In this document: piece by piece, positions 1 to 7,455 of the stretch
How positions within the stretch are numbered: the first letter of the stretch is position 1
How the letters are laid out: each line of letters opens with the position of its first letter
Source of the DNA: Neocallimastix lanati (nom. inval.)
Taxonomy: Eukaryota; Neocallimastigomycota; Neocallimastigomycetes; Neocallimastigales; Neocallimastigaceae
Assembly: GCA_016946835.1 (NCBI GenBank)
Contig: JACVTC010000006.1
Span: 1,140,001-1,150,000 of the forward strand
Reading direction: 5' to 3'
DNA: 10,000 nt
Made by a program: the position numbers and the translations under genes
The notes under the pieces: generated by a model
Told to the model about the DNA's origin: nothing
What the model saw: only the letters and a program-made list of their open reading frames with translations
The model's database searches: none

Positions 1-80
1 ATAAAAATAATAAAAATAATAAAAAAAATTATTTATTTTTATATTAATATTTTAACTATTTCTTTTTTTTTTCTTTTTCT

Positions 81-119
<39 letters not shown>

Positions 120-296
120 TTAATTCTATAATTTTATTATAAATTTAAATAATTTCTTTTCTTTTTTTATTTTTATTTTTATTTTTTCTTTTTTTTTTTT
201 AAAAAAAAAAAATATATATATATATATATATAAATATATATTTTTTAAAAAAAAAATTACATATTCTAATTTTTAATTTATTATCTTAGTTTAAAT
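1..296. repeat. AT-only 3' flank with two T-tract/A-tract palindromes and a TA run
   Basis: No gene is seen here. The stretch lies downstream of the minus-strand deacetylase. It holds a run of about 21 T followed directly by 19 A (80-119), a second perfect T12/A12 junction (189-212) and an alternating TA run (about 212-231). Each T/A junction is self-complementary and could fold as a hairpin in DNA or RNA. On the minus strand an AATAAA hexamer (plus 277-282) sits about 15 nt past the deacetylase stop and could be a polyadenylation signal, though in DNA this rich in A and T such hexamers arise easily by chance. Confidence 0.7.
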
Positions 297-1541
297 TTAA
301 AAAACCATAGCAACAGCATAAATTAATAAAACAGTACTAATAACAACATTTGAAATGAAATAGTCAAAGGCTCCAGAATTAGCACCATTTTGAAGACTAA
401 AATCGGTACTGTTATCACCACGAGTAATTTCTACTGTACTGTTTGCGTTTGTGGAATTTGTATTTATAACATCAGTAGAATTAAAAGCAACCTTACTACC
501 TTCACGTGGAATGAAGTTTCCTTTACTATCTACATGAGTTTCATTATTATCACCAAGACATTCAGCTACTGTAACATATTTATAATCTTTTGGACCATTT
601 TCAATAATCCATGGAACAATTTGATGAACAGTATGATCATTGACATCGTGCATTAAAACTAAGTAATTTTCTTTCTTTTTCTCGAATTCTTCAGCAAGGA
701 ATTTCTTAACTAACTTGACTCTAGCTGGGACACCTATTTTCTTGAAATCCCAATCATTGGTATCAGTATCCCACTGAATAACTTTGTAACCAATATCTTC
801 AAAATCAGTAACACATTCACCCTTACAATCACCCTTTGGTGGACGGAAATATTTTGGACGATAACCGGTAGCCTTTTCAATGACGTCATCTAATTTATCC
901 ATCATTGGCTTAATTTCAGATTTAACCTCTGGAATGGCATGTCTCCAAGTATGTGAAGCAATTTGATGACCTTCATTTACAGCTCTAGTTAAAATAGCTT
1001 GCTTTTCTGGATCAGTATCTAAATCATGCCAGTAATTATAACCATTGATGAAAAAGGTAGCATGCATATTATTTTCCTTTAATTCATCAAGTAAATCTAA
1101 AGTGAATTCATATGGTCCATCATCAAATGTTAAAGCAATAGTGTTTGGTTCAGTACAACTGAAAATTTTTTCTGCATTAACAGTAAATACTATAAAATAT
1201 TTATATATAATAAGATATTAAACAATATTATTAATTTTCATAATTTAATTTTTATTAAATACTCATATTTAATTTATATATATGTATTTTTTCTTTATTC
1301 CATAAATATAAAATTTTTAATAAAATTTTAATTTTTAATTGAACATTCTCCCTTTTTTTTTTTTTTTTTTTTTTTTGATCTACTAATAGTTGCATTACAT
1401 TCTAATACAATTTGTTATTATATTCCATTGATATTTAAATTATTTAATATATATATTTAATTATATTTAAAAATAATAGTTTATTAATTAAAAATAATTA
1501 CCACTAGTTAAAGCTAAAGTAACTAAATTTATGAAATGCAT
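297..1541 (-). CDS. GPI-anchored chitin/polysaccharide deacetylase, CE4 family, two exons
   Basis: Joined exons 1541-1502 and 1189-297 give 933 nt, or 310 residues plus TAA. Carbohydrate esterase family 4 enzymes remove acetyl groups from chitin or related polysaccharides using a metal ion. All five family motifs are present: TFDDGP (34-39; D36 expected base, D37 metal ligand), SHTWRH (H93, H97 metal ligands), FRPPKG (128-133), DTNDW (156-160) and LMHD (192-195; H194 expected acid). Motif 3 has Lys132 where Tyr is usual. Residues 1-19 form a signal peptide with likely cleavage after VNA. Residues 245-280 are rich in Asn, Ser and Thr, with N-glycosylation sequons at 229, 250, 258, 263 and 273. 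A hydrophobic tail ends at the C-terminus (about 290-310) after a small-residue NSGA stretch, as expected for GPI anchoring. Cys25 and Cys224 may pair. The protein probably acts at the cell surface or wall on nascent chitin. An acetylxylan esterase of the same family is the alternative, but the GPI tail and lack of a carbohydrate-binding or dockerin module favour chitin. Confidence 0.9.
1190..1501 (-). other. Phase-1 intron in the deacetylase gene (312 nt)
   Basis: On the minus strand the exon ends AGTG and the intron opens GTAATT at 1501. It closes TTTTATAG at 1190, leaving a Val codon split G|TA. Without splicing, the first exon runs into TAA after four more codons. With splicing, the signal peptide, the TFDDGP motif and the main exon join in one frame. 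The intron is nearly all A and T, including a long homopolymer (plus 1350-1376). The start ATG at 1541-1539 has A at -3 and is preceded by an A run. Confidence 0.85.
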
Positions 1542-2160
1542 TTTTTTTTAGTTTTTTTTTTTATATAAAATAAAAATTGTTTTTTTTTATTGTTTAATTG
1601 TTTAATTTAATAATATTAGATAATTACTTTATTAATTTTATTGTTTAATTGTTTAATTTAATAATATTAATTAATTATCAATATTAGATAATTACTTTAT
1701 TAATTAAATAATTACAATATTATTTAATTTTTTATTTTATTTTATTATTTTTTTATATTTTTATTTTTTTTTTTTTTAAACTTTTTTATTTTATTTTGAA
1801 GAAAAAAAAAAAAAAAAAAAAGAAAAAATTTTTTTATATTTATATCAGGAGTTTTTTTTTTCTAAAAACTTCATTAACCTCAAAAATATTTAATAAAAAT
1901 AAAATAAAATTAAAAAAAAAAAGTATAAAAAATAATAAATGTTTAAAAAAAATATTATTAAAACTAAATAAATAGATAATTAATTAATTAAATAAATAAC
2001 TATCAATATTAATAAATCAATAAATAAATAAATAAATAGAAATGTTAATAATTAGATAAATAAATAGCATTATTAATAAGTAAATAAATAAATAGAAATG
2101 TTAATAATTAGATAAAATCAATATTAATAAATGAATGAATAAATAGAAATGCAAATAAAT
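1542..2160. other. Gene-free AT-rich stretch upstream of the deacetylase
   Basis: No coding region is supported. As the 5' flank of the minus-strand gene, it probably holds the promoter. A TATA-like GATATAAATATA reads on the minus strand at about 1836-1847, roughly 300 nt before the ATG, and a 20-nt T tract (minus) lies at 1802-1821. These are weak candidates in such AT-rich DNA. From about 1975 the sequence becomes a loose AAATAAATAGAAATGTTAATAATTAG-type repeat, with near-identical copies around 2034-2060 and 2090-2117. Confidence 0.5.
1589..1690. repeat. Tandem duplication, 51-bp period, two copies
   Basis: The segment beginning ATTGTTTAATTGTTTAATTT at 1589 begins again at 1640, exactly 51 bp later. 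Both copies run into TAATATTA, and a third partial AATATTAGATAATTACTTTATTAA follows near 1680. This looks like an unequal-exchange or slippage duplication in the promoter-side flank of the deacetylase. Confidence 0.75.
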
Positions 2161-2440
2161 GATATGAATTTTTGCTGTCATTTTCTATTAAAACCATTTT
2201 TAATATAAAAATCAACCAACTCTTTCTAAACCAATGAATAGACAGCATTATTTACTATAACATATATTGAATACATTTTGAATATATAATATAATATATT
2301 GGAATATATTTCAAATAAATTAAATTAAATTAAATTTCTTATTTTTATTTATAATTTTAATTTATTTTTTAATTTATTTCAATTTCCCCATTTTCATATG
2401 AAATTCAACATCTAATGAATAAATTAAATTTATTTATTTA
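2161..2440. other. Gene-free AT-rich DNA
   Basis: Nothing coding is recognised. Slightly less monotonous sequence at 2160-2280 (for example CTGTCATTTTCTATTAAAACC) has no long open frame in either direction and gives no recognisable protein. The rest is ATATT- and AAATT-rich simple sequence leading into the 44-bp minisatellite. Confidence 0.4.
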
Positions 2441-2850
2441 CATTCATATTCATTTATTTATTAATATAGATATTTATCTACATTGATATTTGTGTATTCA
2501 TTTATTAATATTGATGTTTATCTACATTGATATTTATATATTCATTTATTAATATAGATATTTATCTACATTGATATTTATATATTCATTTATTAATATT
2601 GATGTTTATCTACATTAATATTTATATATTCATTTATTAACATGGATATTTATCTAAGTTGATATTTATATATTCATTTATTAATATAGATATTTATCTA
2701 CATTGATATTTATATATTCATTTATTAATATAGATATTTATCTACATTAATATTTATATATTCATTTATTAATATAGATATTTATCTACATTGATATTTA
2801 TATATTCATTTATTAATATAGATATTTATCTACATTGATATTTATTTATT
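2441..2850. repeat. 44-bp minisatellite, about nine units
   Basis: The core TCTACATTGATATTTATATA or a close variant starts at 2477, 2521, 2565, 2609, 2653, 2697, 2741, 2785 and 2829, which is exactly 44 bp apart each time with no length variation. Most units contain TAGATATTTATCTA, an inverted repeat of six-base arms around TT. Single-base variants (TTGATGTTTATCTAC, ACATGGATATT, TCTAAGTT) mark individual units. The period is not a multiple of three and stops occur in all frames, so it does not encode protein. Nearby DNA has looser repeats, so the strict phasing here stands out. Confidence 0.92.
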
Positions 2851-3250
2851 TATTTTAATATCAAATAAACTTTTAATGTAAAGTTTTACATTAATCGACA
2901 GGAGATATAAATTAATTATTAATTATAAATATAAATTACATATTAGTTTTATAGCCTATATATTAAATCTATTATATATATTAAATATATAATATTAAAT
3001 TGATTTGTTATTTATTTATCAATATATTTATCAATATAAATATTTACTATTGACATTGATTTATTAATAATGACATTTATCCATTTATTTATTTATTTAA
3101 TAATAATGACATTTATCTATTTATTTATTTATTTATTATTATTAATAATGACATTTATCTATTTATTTATTTATTATTATTAATAATGACATTAATTTAT
3201 TTAATTACTTATTGATTCATCTATTTATTTAGATATTAATAATTATTATT
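2851..3250. repeat. Degenerate AATGACATTTATCTATTTATTT repeat family
   Basis: After the minisatellite comes gene-free AT DNA to about 3040. Then AATGACATT recurs at 3069, 3105, 3147 and 3185, separated by TTTA tracts of varying length (spacings 36, 42 and 38). A short less AT-rich patch (TACATTAATCGACAGGAGATA, about 2886-2908) shows no coding signal. The same AATGACATTAAT word reappears at the window end near 9957. Confidence 0.6.
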
Positions 3251-3354
3251 TATCTTTTACCGGAATAAACACCAATTAGAGTTAAGATGATTATTAAAAG
3301 CAATAATAATTGATAAATAAATAAATAATTAAACAAGATTATATTTATTAATAG

Positions 3355-3460
3355 ATAATTAAATAATAAAATATAAATCATAAATAATAAAATATAAATC
3401 ATAAATAATAAAATATAAATCATAAATAATAAAATATGAATCATAAATAATAAAATATAC
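3355..3460. repeat. 21-bp tandem array, about five copies
   Basis: The unit ATAAATAATAAAATATAAATC repeats at 21-bp steps with one base variant (ATATGAATC), then runs into an ATATAT tract at 3458-3478. Because 21 is divisible by three, the minus strand stays open and would give a repeated hydrophobic heptad (MIYILLF). This is a by-product of the array and not evidence of a membrane protein. Confidence 0.85.
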
Positions 3461-3479
3461 ATATATATATATATATATA

Positions 3480-4188
3480 AATATGAGTTTATTTATGATT
3501 TAAAGAGTTTTTAACTTTTAATGAATTCAGACCCCTACAAACATACAAGCATTAACATAGATAATAACATTTACATAGATATTAGACATATGCACAATAT
3601 ATACAATATAAAGTATAATAAACTAAGATATAATAAAAAGATACAATAAAAAAAGTGAAAAGTAAAAAGTGAAAAAAAATAGTTTAAAACTAATATCACT
3701 AAGTAACAAAAGAAACAAACAAACAAAAAAAAAAAAAAAAAAAAAAAAACAATGAAATGAAACTTTAAATTAGAAATAATAATTCTATTTTTGATGTTAT
3801 TATAAAATCCAGAATTTATTCTGTAATTCTTCATTACCATTCAGAAGCAATCAATAACCCTCTAATTAAAATTAAAACTTTTATTTTATTTTATTTTTCT
3901 CTCTTTTTATATATAAATAGATATATATATATATATTTATTTTTTTTTTATTATTTTTCTATCCATCAGCATAAAAGTTAGCAAATGTCCATCATCAACT
4001 GTTTTTTTTTTTTTTGTTTAATGAATCATTAAATATTTGAATATTTGAATCAGTGAATGATAAATAAAAAAGAGTTATTAATTAATAAATAAATAAATAA
4101 ATAAATAATAAAATAAATAAATATAAAAGAATAAATAAAAGAATAAATAAATAATAAAATAACAGAAAGAGTAATTACTAATTTTCTT
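3480..4188. other. Gene-free AT-rich stretch
   Basis: No gene is supported. It contains a less repetitive patch (3500-3620, including ATTCAGACCCCTACAAACATA), an A run of about 23 (3727-3749), a second varied patch (3755-3870) and short TAAATAAA arrays at 4085-4160. The minus strand of 3571-3840 is open, but its translation is dominated by Phe, Leu and Ile from A/T runs and has no domain signature. Confidence 0.5.
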
Positions 4189-4227
4189 ATTGAGTATTAG
4201 TAATAGAAGTGGAACTAATTTTACAAA

Positions 4228-4230
4228 TAT

Positions 4231-4261
<31 letters not shown>

Positions 4262-4330
4262 CTATTTATTTATTTATTTACTATTTATTTATTTATTTAT
4301 TTACTATTTATTTATTTATTTATTTACTAT

Positions 4331-4362
<32 letters not shown>
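4228..4362. repeat. Interrupted TTTA microsatellite
   Basis: A TTTA tract of about 135 bp is broken at intervals by the variant TTTACTATTTATT, so that blocks of three to seven tetramers are separated by single CTA interruptions. The plus strand stays open and would read as alternating Tyr, Leu, Phe and Ile, which is a composition artefact. Confidence 0.88.
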
Positions 4363-4366
<4 letters not shown>

Positions 4367-5070
4367 TGTTACATAAAATGTCAAAAAAAAAATAATATTA
4401 AAATTATTTAATTAGTTAATATTTAATTATTTTACATATATTTAATTATATTTAATTATATTAAAATATTTAATTTTAAATTATATAAATTTATCTTTTT
4501 TTTTTTTTTTTTGTATTTCCTAAATTTAGTTGTAAAATTTATTTATTTACTTATTCATTCATTCATTTAATTATTAATTATTATTTATTTATTTATTATT
4601 TATTTATTTATTATTTATTTATTTATTTATTATATTTATTTCTTTATATAGCTAATAGAGTTTAACGCCATTTCCTCATAAAATTCACATTCAACTTTAT
4701 TTATTAATAATTGAATAATTAAATAAATAATTGAATAATTAAATAAATAATTGAATAAATATATAAATAATTGAATAAATAAATATAATATTAATAAAAT
4801 GAGGGGACTATTCAATTCAATTCAATAATATTAAATAATATAATAATATTAAATAATAAAAAAAAAAAAGGATGAAAATCATTTTAAATAATAAATAATA
4901 ATAATATAAATAATAAATAATAATTATATAAATAATAAATAATAATTATATAAATAATTAAATAATATAATATAAATAAAATGGATTGATGAATATAAAT
5001 AGTTCTTATTATTATTAAATACATCAACTACTATTCATTTATATACATTATATATTATATTATATACTAA
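4363..5070. repeat. Gene-free AT DNA with 20-bp and 22-bp short arrays
   Basis: No coding region is recognised. ATTGAATAATTAAATAAATA repeats with a 20-bp period around 4708-4755 and decays to AATTGAATAAATATATAAAT by 4780. AAATAATAAATAATAATTATAT repeats with a 22-bp period around 4890-4960. TTATTTATTTA tracts fill 4575-4635. A short varied patch at 4640-4700 (AATAGAGTTTAACGCCATTTCC) has no long frame. Confidence 0.65.
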
Positions 5071-5150
5071 CAACTACTATCAACTACTAACAACTACTAT
5101 CAACTACTATCAACTACTATCAATTACTATCAACTACTATCAACTACTAT
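5071..5150. repeat. Decamer array CAACTACTAT, eight copies
   Basis: Eight head-to-tail decamers fill the interval exactly. The second copy ends AA instead of AT, and the sixth is CAATTACTAT. It is richer in C than the surrounding DNA and strand-asymmetric, with all C on the plus strand and no G at all within it. No function can be assigned. Confidence 0.93.
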
Positions 5151-5225
5151 TTGAATATTAACATATATTTATATACTTATTCATAATTTATTCCATTATT
5201 CCATTATTCAAAAATACTCCCTTTA

Positions 5226-5325
5226 TTTCATTATTTATTAGTAAATAACTCTTTTTTTTTATTATTATTATTTCATTATTTATTAGTAAATGACTCTTTT
5301 TTTTTTTTTTTATTATTATTTCATT
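5226..5325. repeat. Tandem pair of about 46-48 bp
   Basis: TTTCATTATTTATTAGTAAA followed by TRACTC, a T run and TATTATTAT occurs twice in tandem. The copies differ by one substitution (AAATAACTC against AAATGACTC) and by the length of the T run. A third start, TTTCATTATTTAT, follows at about 5318. This is consistent with a recent local duplication followed by homopolymer length drift. Confidence 0.8.
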
Positions 5326-5339
5326 ATTTATATTAAGAG

Positions 5340-5635
5340 TTGAATATTTTATTTTTATCTTTCTCGTGATGAATTAAAAAATAAATTCCAAAATACAAAA
5401 TTAAATAAATAAATATTAAATATTAAATAAATAAATAAATAAATGTATATATACTAAATAAATGTATATATATTAATTAAATAGATAAATAGATATTAAA
5501 TAAATAAAAAATATGTATATATTAATTAAATGTATGTATATTAATTAATTAAATAAAAAGTAAGAATATACAATTTTAATATTACACAAGGAAAAAAGAA
5601 ATTGAACACAAAATTTAACCTATTGAAAATTAAAT

Positions 5636-5666
<31 letters not shown>

Positions 5667-6043
5667 TTAAAAAAAAAAAAAAATTAGTTTCTTATTTAAA
5701 ACAAAAATAAAAATTAAAAAAATAATAAAAATAAAAATTTCATAATCCATTATGGCATATATTATTCTTTATCTATTTTCATAATCTATTATTCTGCATG
5801 ATGCTTATACAAATGGATTGACTCTACTATGGATTGAAACTCCTTTCATAGTATGGAAAAATAATAGAAAAAAGAAATTGAATTTTTTTTCTTATTTAAA
5901 TTTTTTATAATTAGTACTATTCAAAAAACCGCTTTTACTTTTTTAAATATATATTTATATATTTAAATAAATACATGAATAATTGAATAGATAAAAAACT
6001 AATATTAATAAATAAATATTAATAATACTAATAATAATAACAA
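5340..6043. other. Gene-free stretch before the retrotransposon
   Basis: No gene is recognised. It contains TAAATAAATGTATATAT repeats (5400-5545), an A-rich block (5641-5682), a more varied patch (5740-5860) with two inverted repeats, and AATAATAATAACAATAATAA simple sequence (about 6020-6043) directly before the retrotransposon remnant. A full 5' LTR would be expected at the end of this stretch, but nothing like the 9474-9565 sequence is found. Confidence 0.5.
5741..5853. repeat. Patch with two inverted repeats
   Basis: CATAAT-CC-ATTATG (5741-5754) is an inverted repeat with a 2-nt centre. TACTATG (5825-5831) pairs with CATAGTA (5847-5853) across a 15-nt loop. The patch has more G and C than its flanks, but no reading frame of useful length. 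It could be a remnant of an older insertion or a short structured transcript; neither can be shown. Confidence 0.35.
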
Positions 6044-6070
6044 TAATAATTAAATCTTAATTTTACTTTT
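6044..6070 (+). repeat. 27-bp remnant of the 5' LTR end
   Basis: This segment (TAATAATTAAATCTTAATTT and on to ACTTTT) is identical to 9566-9592, inside the region following the 3' polypurine tract. Its place just before the candidate primer-binding site is where the end of a 5' LTR should be. The matching 3' copy starts 92 nt after the TG that opens the 3' LTR. Upstream bases (before 6044) show no match to the rest of the 3' LTR. Confidence 0.7.
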
Positions 6071-6076
6071 TCTTTT

Positions 6077-6091
6077 AGATTAAGAGTCTCA
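6077..6091 (+). promoter_or_regulatory. Candidate primer-binding site for a tRNA-Lys(CUU) half-molecule
   Basis: AGATTAAGAGTCTC (6077-6090) is the reverse complement of GAGACTCTTAATCT, which matches the anticodon stem and loop of eukaryotic tRNA-Lys with anticodon CUU (loop CUCUUAA). It lies just downstream of the 5' LTR remnant. Copia of Drosophila and Ty5 of yeast are known to prime from a tRNA cut in the anticodon arm (initiator Met in those cases). By analogy, this element would use a half-tRNA-Lys. The tRNA match is from general knowledge of the family and not from this species. Confidence 0.55.
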
Positions 6092-6108
6092 ATTTAGACT
6101 AGTCGTAA

Positions 6109-6768
6109 CAAAATGTTTTCGATATCTTGTACGAAAAAGTACACAATGCATTGAAATCCGAAAAACTCCTCAGCTTCATTACTTCGGACTTTGTAACAAA
6201 ATTTAAATCGGAAAACCATTCCGGGGAAGGTTTGGTCAAACAACTGGAAGAGATTGTAAAAGAAGCTCTTGCTACATCTATCATTCTGAATAATATCACG
6301 TTAGCAGCCCATGAAAAGGTCAAAGGATTTAAGAATTCTTTTGATCTTATGGAAAAATTAAAAAAAAAGAATATGACAAGAAAGTATCCTCTGATGTTAG
6401 GTACTGGCTGAATCAATTGTTCTCCTTAAAATCAAAGAACCTCAATGATAGTATGGCTGTTATTAAGAAAATCGAAGAAATCATGAATATTCTTAATGTG
6501 AAAGGGTATAAATTAGGTGATCCAGTAGACATCGACAATATCAGTTATAAAACTAAAGGCGAAAATGAAATAACATTCATTAACAATCAAAAGCAAATTG
6601 GATACAACACAAAATCGAAATATTGCCATAATATGCAAGATGGTCTGGGCATACTACTGATGAATGTAGTTTCAATAGAAAAACCAACCCGGATAATGAT
6701 CACAAAAGAAATGGATATAAAAATAAAGAACGTAGAAGTAATAAAATAAATTCTAAACATTTTCATGG
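6109..6768 (+). pseudogene. gag (capsid and zinc knuckle), frameshifted
   Basis: The first readable part runs from a stop at 6106-6108 in frame 1, so the N-terminus and the original start codon are gone or unreadable. It encodes a helical copia-type Gag (SFITSDFVTKF, LVKQLEEIVKEA). At a run of nine A (6360-6368) the frame moves to that of 6372 onward and continues through VRYWLNQLFSLKSKN and AVIKKIEEIMNIL. The nucleocapsid zinc knuckle (family pattern Cx2Cx4Hx4C) is near 6615-6667 and is damaged in two ways: the first Cys position is TCG (Ser), and 11 extra nt between ATG (6633) and GGGCAT (6647) shift the frame before the His and the last Cys. A basic stretch follows. In an active element this protein would form the particle and bind RNA. 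Confidence 0.8.
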
Positions 6769-7455
6769 TAAAAGAAGATATGTAACAAATGTCGAGTATG
6801 AAGAAAAACCTGAAAATGAAAACGTATCTTTCGATGAAATTAAACCCATGTTTGTAAATTACATAGACAACATTGAAATAATCGATGACAAGGAACCCAT
6901 TGAAGAAAATAAAATTGATAACAACATAAATTTAGAAACACAGTATAATAATATCGATTACATCCAAAAAGACAATAAAAAGAATAATATTGAAATTTGT
7001 AATAATACTGCTATCTGGACTTATGATACTGGATGCTCCGAGCATATTACAATATAACAAAGAAATGTTAACTAACTTTAGAAATGAAACAGTCAAGATG
7101 AGATGCGCAAATAACTCTCTCTGTATTTTTAATGGTGTTGGTACATTTAAGGGTATTATTAATGGAAGATTTATCAAACTTGAAAATGTATACTATTCTA
7201 AACATATCAACAAAAAACTTACTTAGCGGAATTCAGTTAGCCAAATCTGGATATGTATGCAAAATATCCAACCAAAACGGAGAAACCTCCCTCTATTTAA
7301 GATTTGGATTTAATAAAAAGAAAGAAAATAAGAATTTAGTTGGAAAATTCATCGCAGATGAACTCAATATTGTACGAATCCCAATTAAATTAGTTAATCG
7401 ACAAATCGACACTATTTATACTAATAATGATAAACTCACAGACTACAGCAAATAA
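6769..7455 (+). pseudogene. Acidic linker and aspartic protease region of pol, frameshifted
   Basis: The frame entered at the zinc knuckle stays open to 7057 through an Asp/Glu/Asn-rich linker (IDDKEPIEENKIDNN). It then reaches the retropepsin motif WTYDTGCSEHIT (7016-7051; D-T-G at 7025-7033), where the catalytic Asp is intact. The frame changes just after this (about 7045-7056), and homology continues in the next frame with LTNFRNETVKM and LENVYYSKHI. It changes again at the A6 run 7212-7217, after which LLSGIQLAKSGYVCKI reads on to an in-frame TAA at 7453-7455. The protease would process Gag-Pol in an active copy. Because both shifts fall inside this domain, no continuous protease can be made. 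Confidence 0.78.

Noticed and set aside
390-656. Open plus-strand frame of 88 codons opposite the deacetylase
   Set aside because: It is antisense to a gene with all CE4 motifs, and its product has no recognisable features.
2441-2850. CRISPR-like array
   Set aside because: The units are directly contiguous with no unique spacers, and the context is eukaryotic; it is a minisatellite.
3250-3462. Minus-strand frame giving a repeated hydrophobic heptad (MIYILLF)
   Set aside because: It is produced by a 21-bp tandem repeat, whose length keeps the frame open; there is no signal beyond composition.
3571-3840. Minus-strand frame of 89 codons, Phe/Leu rich
   Set aside because: It is driven by A runs and AT-rich DNA; the poly-Phe comes from a homopolymer and there is no domain.
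4190-4411. Plus-strand frame rich in Tyr, Leu, Phe and Ile
   Set aside because: It is a translation of the TTTA microsatellite.
6360-6372. Programmed ribosomal frameshift in gag
   Set aside because: The shift lies inside the gag domain and not at a gag-pol border, and many other disabling changes follow; decay or a run-length error is simpler.
6099-6416. Minus-strand frame of 105 codons
   Set aside because: It is antisense to the gag remnant, which is recognisable on the plus strand in two frames.
6932-7177. Minus-strand frame of 81 codons
   Set aside because: It is antisense to the protease region of the retrotransposon and has no recognisable motif.
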